A DNA stretch of 64,000 bases from Juglans regia (GCF_001411555.2 NW_023362571.1:26655-90654), one strand, 5' to 3'. Positions 24,615 to 36,737 are shown, counted from the stretch's first letter. Notes: a model not told the origin generated them from the letters alone. Made by a program: numbers and translations.

Positions 24615-25578
24615 ATGGCGGAAGGTACAAGGGGGGCTCTCAAGTCGCAGCTCGATGGCAAACATCAAGAAGCTCTTCAAAAGCAATTGGATGATCACAA
24701 CTATGCACTTCATACTATGGCTGACAGGTTAGATCGAATTTCTGAAATCCTTACGACTATTGTAACTACTCGAACAGTTGTTACCAATGATAATGTACAC
24801 GATAATGGCGGGAGAGATCATGAAGGGGAAAGACTAGTCTTACCTCAAGGAATGAGGTTTGATTTACCTCATTTTGATGGTACTGATCCATCAGCATGGG
24901 TGTTTAAAGCTACTCAGTTCTTTGACTTCCATCAAACTCCTTTGAGAGAAAGGTTAGTGATAGCAGGTTATCACATGGAAGGTCAAGCTTTAATTTGGTA
25001 TCAAGATGCCTTTGATGGAGGAATCTTTAGGTGCTGGCTTACTTTTATCAAAGCAGTAAATGTTTGTTTTGGCCCCACTACTTATGATGATCCTATGGAG
25101 GCTTTTAATCGCCTCAAGCAGACCAATTCAGTGACCAATTATAAGGATCAGTTTGAGCTTTTATCAAATAGGCTTAAAGGTCTATCCTAGAGGCACAAGT
25201 TGAGTATATTTTTTAGTGGATTGAAAGATGAGATTAGGCTTCCAGTCAGAATGCTTGATCGTATTGACCTTAATGTTGCATTTGGATTAGCTAAGATCCA
25301 AGAGGAATATGTCTTGGCTTCAAGGAAATCCACTAGATTCATGAATAATAATTTTGATAAAACACAGTCTGAGGCACCTAGTGATCGTGGTTAGAGGATT
25401 GTTGGACCAGTCAGGAGGATGTTTTCTACACAGATGGATGAAAAAAGGAAAAAAGGCTTGTGTTACCATTGTGAAGAAAAATGGAACCCAACTCATATTT
25501 GTAAAAAGCCTAGAGTGTATTTGATTCATGGGGATAGACAAGAGGATTCTGTGCTTCAAGAATCTAGTGACCAATAAG
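24615..25578 (+). pseudogene. Gag of the Reina-like element
   Basis: The likely start is the ATG in GATGGCGGAAGG (24615). The frame runs through a capsid-like region (LPHFDGTDPSAWVFKATQFF, then WLTFIKAV, and RLKQTNSVTNYKDQFE) to a TAG at 25188-25190. It continues in the same frame with SIFFSGLKDEIRLPV, a second stop at 25393-25395, and a CX2CX4HX4C zinc knuckle (CYHCEEKWNPTHIC, 25461-25502). It ends in stops by about 25580. Two early stops make it non-functional. Confidence 0.85.
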
Positions 25579-25639
25579 AAGTATTACCATAAAGTAGTGA
25601 AAAGAATGCAGGGGGGATGGAAGTTTCAATTCATGCATT

Positions 25640-28600
25640 GTCTGGATGCATTAACGCAACTCTATGAAGTTGCTGGGAAAAATTGGTGATGCTTCTGTTG
25701 AGATATTGGTGGACTCTGGATCCACTCATAACTTCCTTGATCCTCTTGTTATTCAGGCAGCTAACTTAAAAGTTGATGCCACTACAAGATTGCAGGTTCG
25801 AGTTGCTGATGGGAATTCCCTTTTCAGTTTGGGTAAGTGTGAAGTGCCACTTAAAATTCAAGGTTCTATGTTTCTCATTTTCTGGAATTAGGGGGTTGTG
25901 ATGTGGTTCTTGGAGTTCAGTGGCTTAGGACCTTGGGGCCCATTATTTGGGATTTTTCAACAATGTCAATGACTTTTTCTGTGGGGCAGTCTAAAATGAA
26001 ACTTAGTGGGGTATTAGATACTCAATTGAAGATGTGCCAAGGGATGAGCTGTTTTAAATCTTCCTTAATTAACCAACAAGGGTGGCTTTTACAATTGTTA
26101 GCACAGGAACCTGTTTGAGAAGAGGACTCTTGCCTGGAAGAAGTGGCTGCAGTAGTAGATGAGAGTTTGCTGATGTGTTTGCTGAGCCAGCTGGTTTGCC
26201 ACCTAAGAGAAGTTTTGATCATCAAATTCTCTTGCAACATAAATACTACTCCTATCTCAGTAAGGCCTTACAGGTATCCCCATTACCAGAAAACTAAAAT
26301 AGAGAACATTGTTAAGGACTTGCTTAAGTCTGGGGTAGTGAGGCCTAGTCAAACCCCTTTTTCTTCACCTGTTCTCTACGTGAAAAAAGCAGATGGTTCA
26401 TGGAAAATGTGAATTGATTACCGTGCACTTAATAAAGTGACCATCAATGACAAGTTTCCAATACCTGTCATTGATGAACTTCTTGATGAGTTGTTTGGAG
26501 TAAATCTGTTTTCAAAGTTAGATCTTAGGTCTGGGTACCATCAGATTAGAGTCAAGGAAGAGGATGTTGAGAAAACAGCTTTTCGAACTCATGAGGGCCA
26601 TTATGAGTTTTTAGTAATGCCTTTTGGGCTTACTAATGCACCAGCAACTTTCCAAGGTTTAATGAATGAAATATTTAAACCTTTTATGAGAAAGTTTGTT
26701 TTGGTGTTTTTTGATGATATTCTCGTGTATAGTTCTTCCTTGGCTGACCATTTGGAGCATTTAAAGGTAGTGTTGAGGGTTTTAAGGCAACATTCTTTGT
26801 TTGCCAAGAGGTCCAAGTGTAAGTTTGGCTTACAAGAAATTGATTACTTAGGCCACTTAATTTCTGAAAGAGGGGTGAGAGCAGATCCTTCTAAACTGGC
26901 AGCTATGCTTGATTGGCCCATACCTGGTTCCTTAAAAGCTTAAAGAGGCTTTTTAGGTCTTATTAGGTATTATAGGAAGTTCATAAGGAACTATGGCACC
27001 ATTGCAACACCTTTAACAGAATTGCTTAAGACGAATGCCTTCAATTGGTCAGAACCAGCAACTAGAGCAATCCAGAAATTAAAGGAGGCAGTGACTGAGC
27101 CTCCTGTTTTGAGGCTTCCTGATTTTACAAAGAGCTTCACAATTGAATGTGATGCTTCAGGCATTGGTCTTGGAGCAATCCTTATGCAAGAAGGACAACT
27201 TATTTCTTTTTATAGCAAAGGTCTAAAGGGCAAGGCATTACTACTGTCCACTTATGAAAAGGAGCTTTTAGCTCTTGTTTCTGCAGTCTCTAAGTAGATA
27301 CCTTATCTGTTAGGGCAATCTTTTAAGATTAAAACAGATCAACAAGCCCTAAAACATCTCCTTAAGCAAAGAGTTGGTACCGAATTCCAACAAAAGTGGT
27401 TATCCAAGTTGTTGGGATACAACTTTACCATTGAATACAAACAAGGCAAGGAAAATGTAGTTGTTGATAAGTTGTCAAGATAGTATGAAGAGGACTGTGA
27501 TGTGCTAGCTTTAATCATTTTTCCTACTCCTTTATGGATTCAGGAATTAAAGGATAGTTATAAACTATCCAATGAGTTAGGCGAGATTGTATCAAAACTC
27601 AATTCTGGGCTGTTGGGCCCTAAAAATTATAGCTTGCAACACGACTTATTATTGAGGAAGGGAAGACTGGTATTGGTTCCTAATTCTCCATTTGCGATGA
27701 AGATTCTTGATTATCTTCATAATAATCCTCAAGCTAGGCACGTGGGTTATAAGAAGACTCTCCAAAAGGCTAGAAGAGAGTTTTATTGGCAAGGGATGAG
27801 GGCTGATGTTCGAACTTTAGTAAGGGAATGTGCCATTTGTAAGACTACTAAACATGAAACAGTGAAGCCTGCAGGTCTTTTACAGCCATTATCAATTCCT
27901 CATTCTCCTTGGTTAGATATAGCCATGGACTTTGTTGAAGGCCTCCCTCATTCCAATGGGTTTTCTGTCATTCTGTCTGTGATTGATAGATTAACTAAAT
28001 TTGCTCACTTCTTTTCCTTATCTCATCCATTTATAGTAGCTAAAGTGGCTCAGATTTTTTTCTCAAGGGTGTTCAAACTTCATGGAATGCCTAAATCTAT
28101 TGTGTCTAACAAGGATCCACTTTTCACAAGTTCATTTTGGAGGGAAATGTTTAAACTCCAAGGGGTCTTACTTCATTATAGCTCAGCTTATCACCCACAA
28201 TCTGATGGGCAAACTGAGAACTTAAACAAGAATGTGAAAGGCTATTTGAGATGTTATGTGAGTGACAAGCCCAAGGAGTGGAGTAATTGGTTGTCTATGG
28301 CAGAATTGTGCTACAATACAACACCCCATTCTTCAATTGGGATGTCTCCTTTTGAAGCACTCTATGGGTATGCTCCTCCTAAGCTACTAACTTATGTGCC
28401 TGGAACAACTTCTAATGCAACTGTAGAACAGCAATTGCAATGCAAAGATGAGCTTTTGTCCTTGTTGAAAGAAAATATCTAGAAAGCTAGGCATCGAAAG
28501 AAGTTCTTTGCTGATGCCAAGAGAACTGAGAGGGAATTTCAGATTGGGGATTGGGTTTTCTTAAGGCTACAACCTTATAGGCAAAAGACAGTGGCTTTAA

Positions 28601-28968
28601 GACACAATTTAAAGCTGTCTCCAAGATTTTTCGGCCCATTCCAGGTGTTGGAAAGAATTGGTTCTGTGGCATACAGATTGGATTTGCCTAGCTCATCTAA
28701 GATTCATCCTGTCTTCCATGTTTCTTGCCTCAAAAAGAAACTGGGTCAGGGTGTTTCTCCTTTGCCAGTCCTTCCTCTAGTTGATATCCAAGGGAGAGTA
28801 CAGCCTGAGCCTGAAGTAATCCATGAGAGAAGGATGAAAAGACTTGGGAATCAAGCTGCAACTGAGGTGTTAGTCAAATGAGTTGGTGCCCCAATTGAAG
28901 ACAGTTCTTGGGAACTTTTGTGGAAACTGAGAAATTTGTATCCACATCTTGTGGGCAAGGTCCTTTGA
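25640..28968 (+). pseudogene. Pol of the Reina-like element (PR-RT-RH-IN-chromodomain)
   Basis: Protease motif VDSGSTHNF (about 25710); RT from RPYRYPHYQ (about 26262) with FDDILVYS at the active site (about 26713); RNase H (ECDASGIGLGAIL, about 27147); integrase zinc region ending CAICKTTK (about 27830); DDE domain with MDFVEGLP and YHPQSDGQTEN. The usual SDRD is SNKD here, so a catalytic Asp appears lost. A chromodomain remnant near the end keeps DSSWE and YPHL. Frameshifts fall near 25655, 25890 and 26175-26240. In-frame stops are at about 26410, 26941, 27296, 27481, 28480 and 28879. Confidence 0.9.
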
Positions 28969-28980
28969 CGAGGGGGAAAA

Positions 28981-29448
28981 TGTTAGGGCCTTGTGGACAA
29001 GGTCCTTGAATGGGTGGAGAATGTAAGGTGCAGAAGGTGGGCTGTCATGCAAGCTGGTATAAAGAAGGGAAGTTAGCATCGAAAGGGAATAAGGAGCAAA
29101 ACGGTGCGTAGCAATTGGAAACCGAAATAACATAACTTAAGTGAAACGGTGCTTATTGGTGAGTAGCAACTTGTAACAGAAATAACTGTCTGGAAATTAC
29201 AGACTCAGCTCTTAACGATGACGTTTTATTCTTCTTCTTAGTTCTATAAATAGCTTTGTAATAACCAGAGTTGGTATCGAGAATCTTAGTGGAAATTCTT
29301 CATTTCTTGTAAGGAGGTTTAGGGTTCCTCAAAAACCCTTGGCAAGAATCAATAAAGTGGTTCTTGATTTTACGTCTGGTTTGTGTGAGAGAGTGCAATT
29401 ACTGAACCTTTCTTCTGAGTTCCATTGTCTCTAGTTTGGTACCTTACA
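28981..29448 (+). repeat. 3' LTR of the Reina-like element
   Basis: Same length and ends as the 5' LTR, with about 15 substitutions and no length change. Preceded by the polypurine tract. Confidence 0.93.
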
Positions 29449-29472
29449 GTAGGAGTGAAGGGAGGAAGAGAA

Positions 29473-29488
29473 GGGGGGGGGGGGGGGG
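29473..29488. repeat. G16 homopolymer
   Basis: A run of sixteen G in a purine-rich stretch just right of the Reina-like element. Confidence 0.9.
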
Positions 29489-29579
29489 TGGGTTCAACGA
29501 CGTGGGGAAAATAGAAGGTGAAAAAGAGAAAGGGGCAAAAAGAGAAAAGAAGGGGAAGGTGAATGAAGAACTCCTCTAG

Positions 29580-30126
29580 GCTCCGTATGAAGCTTTGTAT
29601 GGAATGAAGTGTAGATCACCCTTGTGTTGGGATGAAATTGGCGAGAGTAAATTAATTGGGCCTAAGATAATTCAAGAAATGAAAGATAAAGTTCGGTTTA
29701 TAAGGACTAAAATGGCAGAAGCTCAAAGTGGCCAAAAGAGTTATGCAGATACAAGAAGAAAAGACTTATCATTTGAAGTAGGTGATTAGGTTTATCTCAA
29801 AATCTCTCCTATGAAAGGTGTTAAGTGCCTTGGTATGAAAGGGAAAACTTAGTCCGAGGTATGTTGGCCCTTTTCTGATTGTAGAGAAAGTTGGGCTTGT
29901 CGCTTATAGAGTTGCATTGCCGGACTATTTTGGGGAAGTTCATGATGTGTTCCATGTGTCGTCGTTGAAGAAGAGTTTTGGACAACAAGAGCCAAGTTTT
30001 GTTGACCTTGGATGCATTTAACTTCAACCTAACCTTACTTATGAAGTTGCTCCGACGCAGATTGTGGATTGGAAAGAGCAAAGGTTAAGGTCCAAGACTA
30101 TACCCTTTGTGAAAGTGGCATGGAGG
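29580..30126 (+). pseudogene. Tekay/del-like integrase C-terminus fragment
   Basis: APYEALYGMKCRSPLCWDE opens the fragment, followed by QKSYADTRRKDLSFEVGD, a frameshift after SPMKGV, SPRYVGPFLIVEKVGLVAY and VFHVSSLKK, and then RSKTIPFVKVAW. This is the end of integrase as found in Tekay/del chromoviruses. The reading passes straight into LTR sequence without the rest of the chromodomain, so an internal deletion joins the two. It differs in sequence and lineage from the neighbouring Reina-like pol. Confidence 0.82.
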
Positions 30127-30849
30127 AGCTGGAAACGTAACTGGGCGTCGCTCGTTATGTAGAGGATTCTTGGCCATGTACGCGCCGGGTGCGAAACTGG
30201 GCATCGCTACGAAGCCAGGATGTGCGGATGACCCATATGGGAGATCATGGTGCATACGGTAAAATTGACTATTTTTTGGAAAAATAGCGTGTGTTGGATT
30301 TTGTAAATTGTGTGATCATTTTCTGGAAAAATGTATTGCGGATATTTTTGGGCCAACTGGGATTTTGGCGTGTGTTGGAAAATATTCATTTTCGAGGAAA
30401 ATGATGTTTTGGGCATAACGCATATTTCATCATATGCATGCATTATTGTCATTATTGTTGGTGGCATTAATGCATTTTTATCTCGTGGTTGTTTGGATTT
30501 TACTTACCTGCATTACCATTTTATTGTAATGCAGATTTCGATGCAGATGAGGCTGAGGGAGAGCCTGAGGATTCGGCTTTGCCCTAGGAGTGATTTGGGA
30601 TCACTCATATCTATATATGGGACTTATATTATTTTTATTTTGGATGACTGTATAATTACTTTTTAAACCTTTACTGATGTTTAGATTGTGTTTAAATTCT
30701 GGTACTTAGTTGACTTAATCTGCTGGATTGTTATAGTACACCGTTGTATGTACACACACTTGACACTATTGTTAAGATGCATGATCATGTTGTTATCATC
30801 TAAATATCTCGATTTCTATGTTCCGTACATAAGAGTTGAGGGCGCCACA
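30127..30849 (+). mobile_element. Partial LTR of the Tekay-like family, 3' part
   Basis: This stretch matches, inverted, the solo LTR at 2052-2900. Shared blocks include ATGGGAGATCATGGTGCATA and the terminal region ending GGGCGCCACA at 30849. The 5' part of the LTR is missing where it joins the pol fragment. The flanking duplication cannot be tested because the left end is lost. Confidence 0.75.
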
Positions 30850-30999
30850 GTTTGGATCTTCCATCCCGTCATCTCTCGTACTCTTATTCTTATAACGTCG
30901 TGATTGCCGATTTAGATCAAAAACGGCGCCTAAACGCATTAAATAGAAATTAGAAAAGTACAGTGCTGGATTTAGATCATCTTTTCATCCTCCTCCAGG

Positions 31000-32165
31000 C
31001 TCCAGCTCCTAATGAACTGACAAAAAGCTAAAACTGAAATTTGACCAGATTGAAACAGACAATGCTCAATACTTACGACGCTAGCTGGACGGGAGGGACG
31101 GATTTTCTCCAAAATTAACTGTCGGCTTGTAAGTCTGATCAGTTGGCTGTTGTAGTCTCCGGAAGACAACGATCGGTCTTGCAGAAATGATGATCGGACC
31201 TACACACTCAAATATTCGTTGAAATTTCTTCTTATCGCTACATCAGAAGAAGACATGAGGATCATGACCCAAATAAATGAATAAATCGTCTGGCCTGGTC
31301 TACTCAGTTCTTTTTAATTATTAAAGCAGCTGCCCTGAGATTCCCAATGTATTGAAATAGAATCATTCAAATCATCGTTACCCGTGTCCTTTGGAATGTC
31401 TAGTACTGAACTTACTTTATAAGTGGCAATGGTTATCGGTGAAATAAAATGAAACCGGGTCCGGCAAGTTAGATCTTTGTCAGGAATAAAGACAAAAGAT
31501 AAAGACAAAAAGACAAAAAAAAAAGTTAAAGTCGCGAGGATGCATGACATACAATGAAAAATGAAGTAAAAAAAATGTTATTATGTCTAATAATTTATAT
31601 AACTCACTTTATTTTCTTGATGTGATAATATCATAATGTGGTGTCATGTGATTTACTAAAAAATAAAAATACAAACATAAAAAGAGTAAAGAAAATCTAA
31701 AATTTTAATCTCTATCTTTTTGTGTTTTCGAAGGTCATTTTATTTTAAATATATAGTTTCTATAACTTTGTATAATAAGCCATGTGGCATGGTAGTGTCA
31801 CTTCAAAAGACAAAGTGATTGATATAAATTAAAGGGCATTGTAACATAAATCTAAAAGTGACATGAAATAAATAGGATTTAACTACTTTAAAGAGGGAAG
31901 AATACCTCTATAAAACGACATCATGTCCTTCATCATCCCTTCATGGTAGATTTCAACCTCAAACGACTCATGAATGTACGTATTTATGTGTGGGCCATAT
32001 CAACATCCCTTCATAGTAGATTTCAACCATGTATAACTTTATTTTTATCTTTATTTATAATTTTATATTTTTTTTTTATTTACTTTAGAGAGGAGCATCC
32101 AAGCATCGTATCAATGCCCAAGTCATCGTGGTGGGCCATTCGACCGCCTTGTATACTAAAATTAA
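31000..32165 (-). other. Displaced 5' flank of copy A
   Basis: Blocks at about 31060-31380 and 31880-32165 match copy B's upstream DNA at about 55300-55600 and 56510-56880 (for example GATCAGTTGGCTGTTGTAG and GAGGAGCATCCAA). The order and direction are kept. In B this DNA lies next to the first coding exon, but here it is about 21 kb from copy A's. The promoter of copy A should therefore lie here. Confidence 0.8.
31077..31190 (-). pseudogene. Copy A 5'-UTR exon, displaced
   Basis: The minus strand ends at a canonical donor (GCGTC then GTAAGTATT, donor at 31075-31076). The copy B counterpart ends at the same kind of donor (55319-55320). The upstream border is a guess from the extent of similarity. 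Confidence 0.6.
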
Positions 32166-32660
32166 TGCTATTAATCCTACCTACTTCTAAAGATAGATAG
32201 AAAAAGTTGGAGAGAGTGACTTTATGAAATTCTCTCCTTTCTAAAGCTATGCAAGGTGGCCCCCACAACAAAGCCCCACCCCACTTTTACCCCCTTTAAT
32301 GAAGGACCCTCACCTTGCTTCCTATTCAGTATAGGAGGTGTCATGAAGATCTAGGAGTGTGAGCAGGACAAGCAGAAAGGCTCCCATACTATTTGGAGGG
32401 CAAAGCGCCTATCTATCGTCATAGAAGCTATTCCTAGGAAAGATTATGGTTCTCAAGTATCCAATCAATTAATCCCCCAAACTGGAGAAGCTCAAGCGAA
32501 AATGAAAAAATAAGGTGGGGAGAAAGCCACTAAATTGAAGGCTTCGCTTGCTCACTCTAATGCTCGTTTAGTAGACAGGGAGTGGAGTGCATAAGCCCCT
32601 TTAGAGATAGGGGCGAGTATTGCATGAGCTCGTAAGTCAAGTATGGAACGAGCCTTGTCT
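32166..32660. other. Possible mitochondrial intergenic DNA
   Basis: The stretch from about 32340 is less AT-rich than its surroundings and runs straight into the rps7 fragment with no visible break. It has no host-copy match. I think it is part of the same organelle insertion, but I recognise no gene in it. Confidence 0.35.
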
Positions 32661-32885
32661 ACGGAACATCATAAATAGTACCTGCTACTCCTACTTTTTC
32701 CACTTTGGATATGGGCTTTATATTCTCTACGACTCACCATATGTTCAATTACATCACGTTCAGTTTGAGCTGGGTGATGAAAAGTTTGATAAAGAATAGC
32801 ACGAACTCTCGTTTGTTTACCTTTTTCCATGCAAAACTTGACCAGCTTCTTGTTCATTTTTGCCCACCATTCAAGCCCCTCATAT
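32660..32885 (-). pseudogene. rps7: Mitochondrial rps7 5' fragment in the nucleus (NUMT)
   Basis: On the minus strand, NKKLVKFCMEKGKQTRVRA followed by AILYQTFHHPAQTERDVI matches the N-terminal region of plant mitochondrial ribosomal protein S7. One frame over, VENIKPISKVEKVGVAGTIY continues the family sequence, so there is a frameshift at about 32737. The start region (ATGAGGGGCTTGAATGG) is also out of frame with what follows. Only about the first half of the gene is present. The intact protein is part of the mitochondrial small ribosomal subunit. Confidence 0.8.
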
Positions 32886-33357
32886 AGCAAACCCAAAACC
32901 CTAAATGGAAAATGAGAAGAAAATGTGAATAGATAATGTGAGAAAGGAAACTTTGAGGACTACATCTTCTTATTATGAATAATTGAATAAGGCATAAGTC
33001 CATATTTATGGGAAGAGAAGTGTTATGGCCACAAAAATATTACATATATAAAAGTAAACTCACAAATTAACATGGTTTCATGTGATCTATTAGATTTACT
33101 TTATAATAAAAGTAGCTTTACAATCTGATGTGCTACATCAAGCCATGTCAGCTTATAGGTTTAATTTTGTATAATCCCTTTGTGGCTAAAGTATTTATCT
33201 GATAGAAAAATTACTTGGAAATAGATATAATAATCAAATCAAATCTTAACTTAAGTTTGATTTTATCTTTATCTCTAATATCCCCTAAAACTCAAGGTTG
33301 ATAAGAATGAAGCCTTGAGTTTTAAATTAATTTGTTTCTTGTCATGAAAATTAATCC
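32886..33357. other. No gene seen
   Basis: AT-rich sequence between the organelle-derived fragment and the hAT element. Confidence 0.5.
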
Positions 33358-33544
33358 AATATAACTAAGACTGTTCATTCAAGACCGGTATTTTCTCGGC
33401 CCGATCCGAAACCCAATAAACCAAGTTCCAGTTCCTGGTTCCGGCACGGATCAAACCCAGGTTTAAAAACCTGGACCGGATTTGAAACCTAGTACACGGC
33501 TTTTTTTTTTTAAAAAAAAAAAAACAACCGGTATCAAACACCCC

Positions 33545-33549
33545 CTGCG

Positions 33550-33590
<41 letters not shown>
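33545..33590. repeat. (CT)n microsatellite in the hAT 5' region
   Basis: About 20 CT units are followed by a CT- and GC-rich segment that looks like a transposase promoter or 5' UTR. Confidence 0.9.
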
Positions 33591-33593
<3 letters not shown>

Positions 33594-34225
33594 CGCTTGA
33601 GAAACCCTAAGGTTGCCCTTCCCTCCATCCGTCCATCATGACCCTGTAAGCCGTGACCCCATCGCAGTCGCCGCATCTTCGTCACCGTCGACCTTTACCT
33701 CTAGTGCTTTGTTCACTTGTTCGGATACTTTCTCTCTCCCTGTAACTATGATTATGTGCTTGTTCACTTGTATATCTTTTATTTGTTGTTGAGAAGAGTA
33801 CTGGACCTCTATTGGATTTCTGGGTTTGGCTTTGCTTGTTGTTCACAATCGTTAGTCTAGGACTCGGCTTGATCTGGGTTTGGGTTGATTTAGTTTGGTT
33901 GGTGTTGCTTCACTATGTAATCAAAATGATAGTGGAATGGTTCTTGTCTGAGCTATTTTCGTTGGTGTTGCTCTGCTTTAATTAGATTTGGTTTGGTTGG
34001 TGTTGCTTTATTGTGGAATCAAAATGATAGTGGAATGGTTATTATTTGAGCCATTTTCATTGGTTGGAGTTGCTTTGCTTTGATTTGGGCTTTTAAGTGC
34101 ATGTTATTTTGAGTTATTTTGAGATTTCTGGTTTTTTATGTTTTTGGTATTTAGTAGTTACTGGTATTTGAAGTTTCTGGTACTCTTTGAGGCAATATCT
34201 GTAGCCTTGCAGTCCCTTCTGAATT

Positions 34226-36453
34226 TGTGATGCCCCAACCCCCTCGTTCGGCAACGCGAGAATCGTGACTTCGGGATGATGACAACACGGGTCACACATC
34301 CCAACGATAAGTGCAGAAAGTGTACAACAAAAACGCAGCGGATAATTTAAGTGAACTAAGTACCAGAAATTTAAATACAAGTATCCAAAATAAATTACCT
34401 TTAAAAGTTATACAGTTATTCCAAAATATGTCATAAAGGGCAAATACATAAACGGGTAATAAAACAAATCTCGATACATGAGAGCAACCCCAAGCCACTC
34501 TTCCAGCAGAGCCAAAGCTTAAGGCTCGTCATCTTGGTCTGCATCAAAATCTACGATACCATAAAACGGTACCGCAGGTAAGTAATAATCCAAACAACTC
34601 ACGAGATAAATATGCATTAATGCAACCAACAAACAGATCCCAAAACCTCATTTTTCCCTAAAATGATTATTTTCCAACACACGCTAAAAATCTCATTTTA
34701 GCCAAAACATAAAATCCGACATTTTCCCTGAAAATGATTTACACAAACCCAACCATTTATTGGACACTGTAGGCTGGAATCACAGGGGGGACACAACCAC
34801 CATCCGTGCTTACCACCATCCCTACCGCGTGCACCGTAGGCGGGAATCACAGGCGGGACTTTACCACCATCTCTGCTTACCACCATCCCTATAGTTCCTT
34901 TCCACACAATGAATACATATCAGATAACTGTAGGCGCGAATCACAGGCAGGACAATACCACCATCCCTGCTTACCACCATTGCTACCATATGCACCGTAG
35001 GCGGGAATCACAGGCGGGACACAACCACCATCTCTGCTTACCACCATCCCTACCGTGTGCACCGTAGGAAGGAATCGCAGGCGGGACTCTACCACCATCC
35101 CTACAGTCTCTTTTCATTTTTCTCAAACCAGTCAATCCAAACATTTCAAGCATACTCAAATCATTTCTCACATGAAAACCCAGTTTTAAAATAAACACAT
35201 GAACATGCATGCAATCATGCGAAAACCTAGTTTTTAGTTACAAACATGAACATGAGTGCAAATGCAATGAACACGACCCGAAAACAATATCCAACAACCA
35301 ACAAATGTCAACACAATCCAATCACACAAACAACTTCATTCACCAATCCATCCAACCCCCGTACTCCTCTGACTCAGTCTGGGAAAACCAATCAATTACA
35401 ATAAATAAATGAGTTAGTGCAAAAATACATTTAAATCTCAAAAGTTATTTGGAAAAATACTTACAGTGCTTTATTATAATTTCTGAAGGATCACGAAGCT
35501 GGACGAAGTGGCAACACAGCAACAGAATAGTGTCAAATGCACTGTAGCCATGGGTCTCAAAAACCCACTTCTGAATGGGTACAAACGAAGACCCGAGATT
35601 GATAGGGTAGGGCTTAGGGATGTCGGTGAAGCCAATAGTCGTGGTGGTTGGCCGTGGGTGGCGGCATAGAAGGCGATTGAAGGCCAAAATGATCAAATCA
35701 GAGATGGAGATAGATGGGCTTCACCGGTGGCAGATCGGAGCCAAGGATGGGTGCATTAAGTAGCTAGGAGGTCGAGGATGGTGTGGTGAAAAGGTGGTGG
35801 CCAGCGGTAACGCGACGGCGGCGCGCGAGCACCAAAAGTCGTGCGGCTTGAAGCCACGCGTGGGGGAGTTTCGCGGCCCTGGAGCGGCTGAAAACACAGG
35901 GGTGGGGTCGCCGGTGGGTGGGGAAGGAGGTGGGCTGGGCGATGAGACACAATGTGGCACACGGCGGCGCACAACGGTGGCTGGGTGGAGGAGAAGCAAC
36001 GCATGGGGAGAGAAAGGGAGAGAGGTCGCGCAGCGCGCAGCGCGCAGGAGAGGAGAGAGAGAGAGGAGAAAAAGAAAAGAAAAAGGAGAAAAGAAAAAGG
36101 GAGGGAAAGAAATGAGGTCCAATTCTCACATCTTGGGTCACAAAAATGATCCAACGGAAACGATTTCAAAATAGCAAGTAAAATAAAATAATTCAAACAC
36201 AAAGACTAAGTAAAATAAAATAATTAAATCCAACAACACAATAAATTTTAAAACCCACAAACAACTAATTTAAATTAAAGAACAATTTAAATAATGAACA
36301 ATAATTAATAACAAAAAAACACATTGAATTAACAATTAAAAATTTTAAAATAATATAATGTAAATCATCTGAAATTTAAAACAAGAAAGTTCATAATCTT
36401 AATAAATGCAATAATTTACTTAGTCAAAATACATGTAAATACAGGGTATCACA
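34226..36453 (-). mobile_element. Solo LTR, Tekay/del-like family, 2228 bp
   Basis: The ends on the plus strand are TGTGATGCCCC and GGGTATCACA, with GAATT duplicated at 34221-34225 and 36454-36458. It aligns with the LTR at 2052-4193 in the same orientation. It carries a tandem repeat block (34764-35107) not obvious in the other copies. The GC-rich region at 35720-36150 yields several overlapping open frames that recur in the related LTRs and are not genes. Confidence 0.9.
34764..35107. repeat. Minisatellite in the solo LTR, about 5 units
   Basis: Units of roughly 60-80 bp share GGCGGGAATCACAGGCGGGAC and CTTACCACCATCCCTAC cores. The units vary in length because of insertions. Confidence 0.85.
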
Positions 36454-36737
36454 GAATTTGTGAAATTTGCATAAACACAGTGAGTAAATTTTGGGATGCT
36501 GTTTGTTTAGCTCAATTCTGTTGCATCAATCCTGAGCATTATCATGCTCTCATGAATTATTGACAAGCCATTTTTAGATTACTGCATGTTTAGGAATTGC
36601 ACAGGCCATTTTTAGATCATTGCGTATGTTTTTAGATAAGGAATTGGACAGGCTGTGGTAATGTGGACAACAACTATATGTTAAAAGAGCTTCTTTCGAT
36701 TATTTATTATCGTCGAAACAGATTGAATTACATTTAA

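Larger units (their letters stand above)
24105..29448 (+). mobile_element. Reina-like chromovirus (Ty3/gypsy), full length but decayed
   Basis: Two 468-bp LTRs enclose gag, protease, reverse transcriptase, RNase H, integrase and a chromodomain remnant. The target duplication GTAGG lies at 24100-24104 and 29449-29453. A primer-binding site follows the 5' LTR, and a purine tract (GAGGGGGAAAA, ending 28980) precedes the 3' LTR. The size of 5.3 kb and short LTRs fit the Reina lineage. I counted about 15 differences between the LTRs by eye (about 3%), so insertion is fairly recent, yet the coding region has many stops and several frameshifts. Confidence 0.92.

Noticed and set aside
32160..32885. 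Plastid origin of the organelle-derived fragment
   Set aside because: The protein matches mitochondrial-type S7 (LVKFCMEKGK, VENIKPI), not the plastid form.
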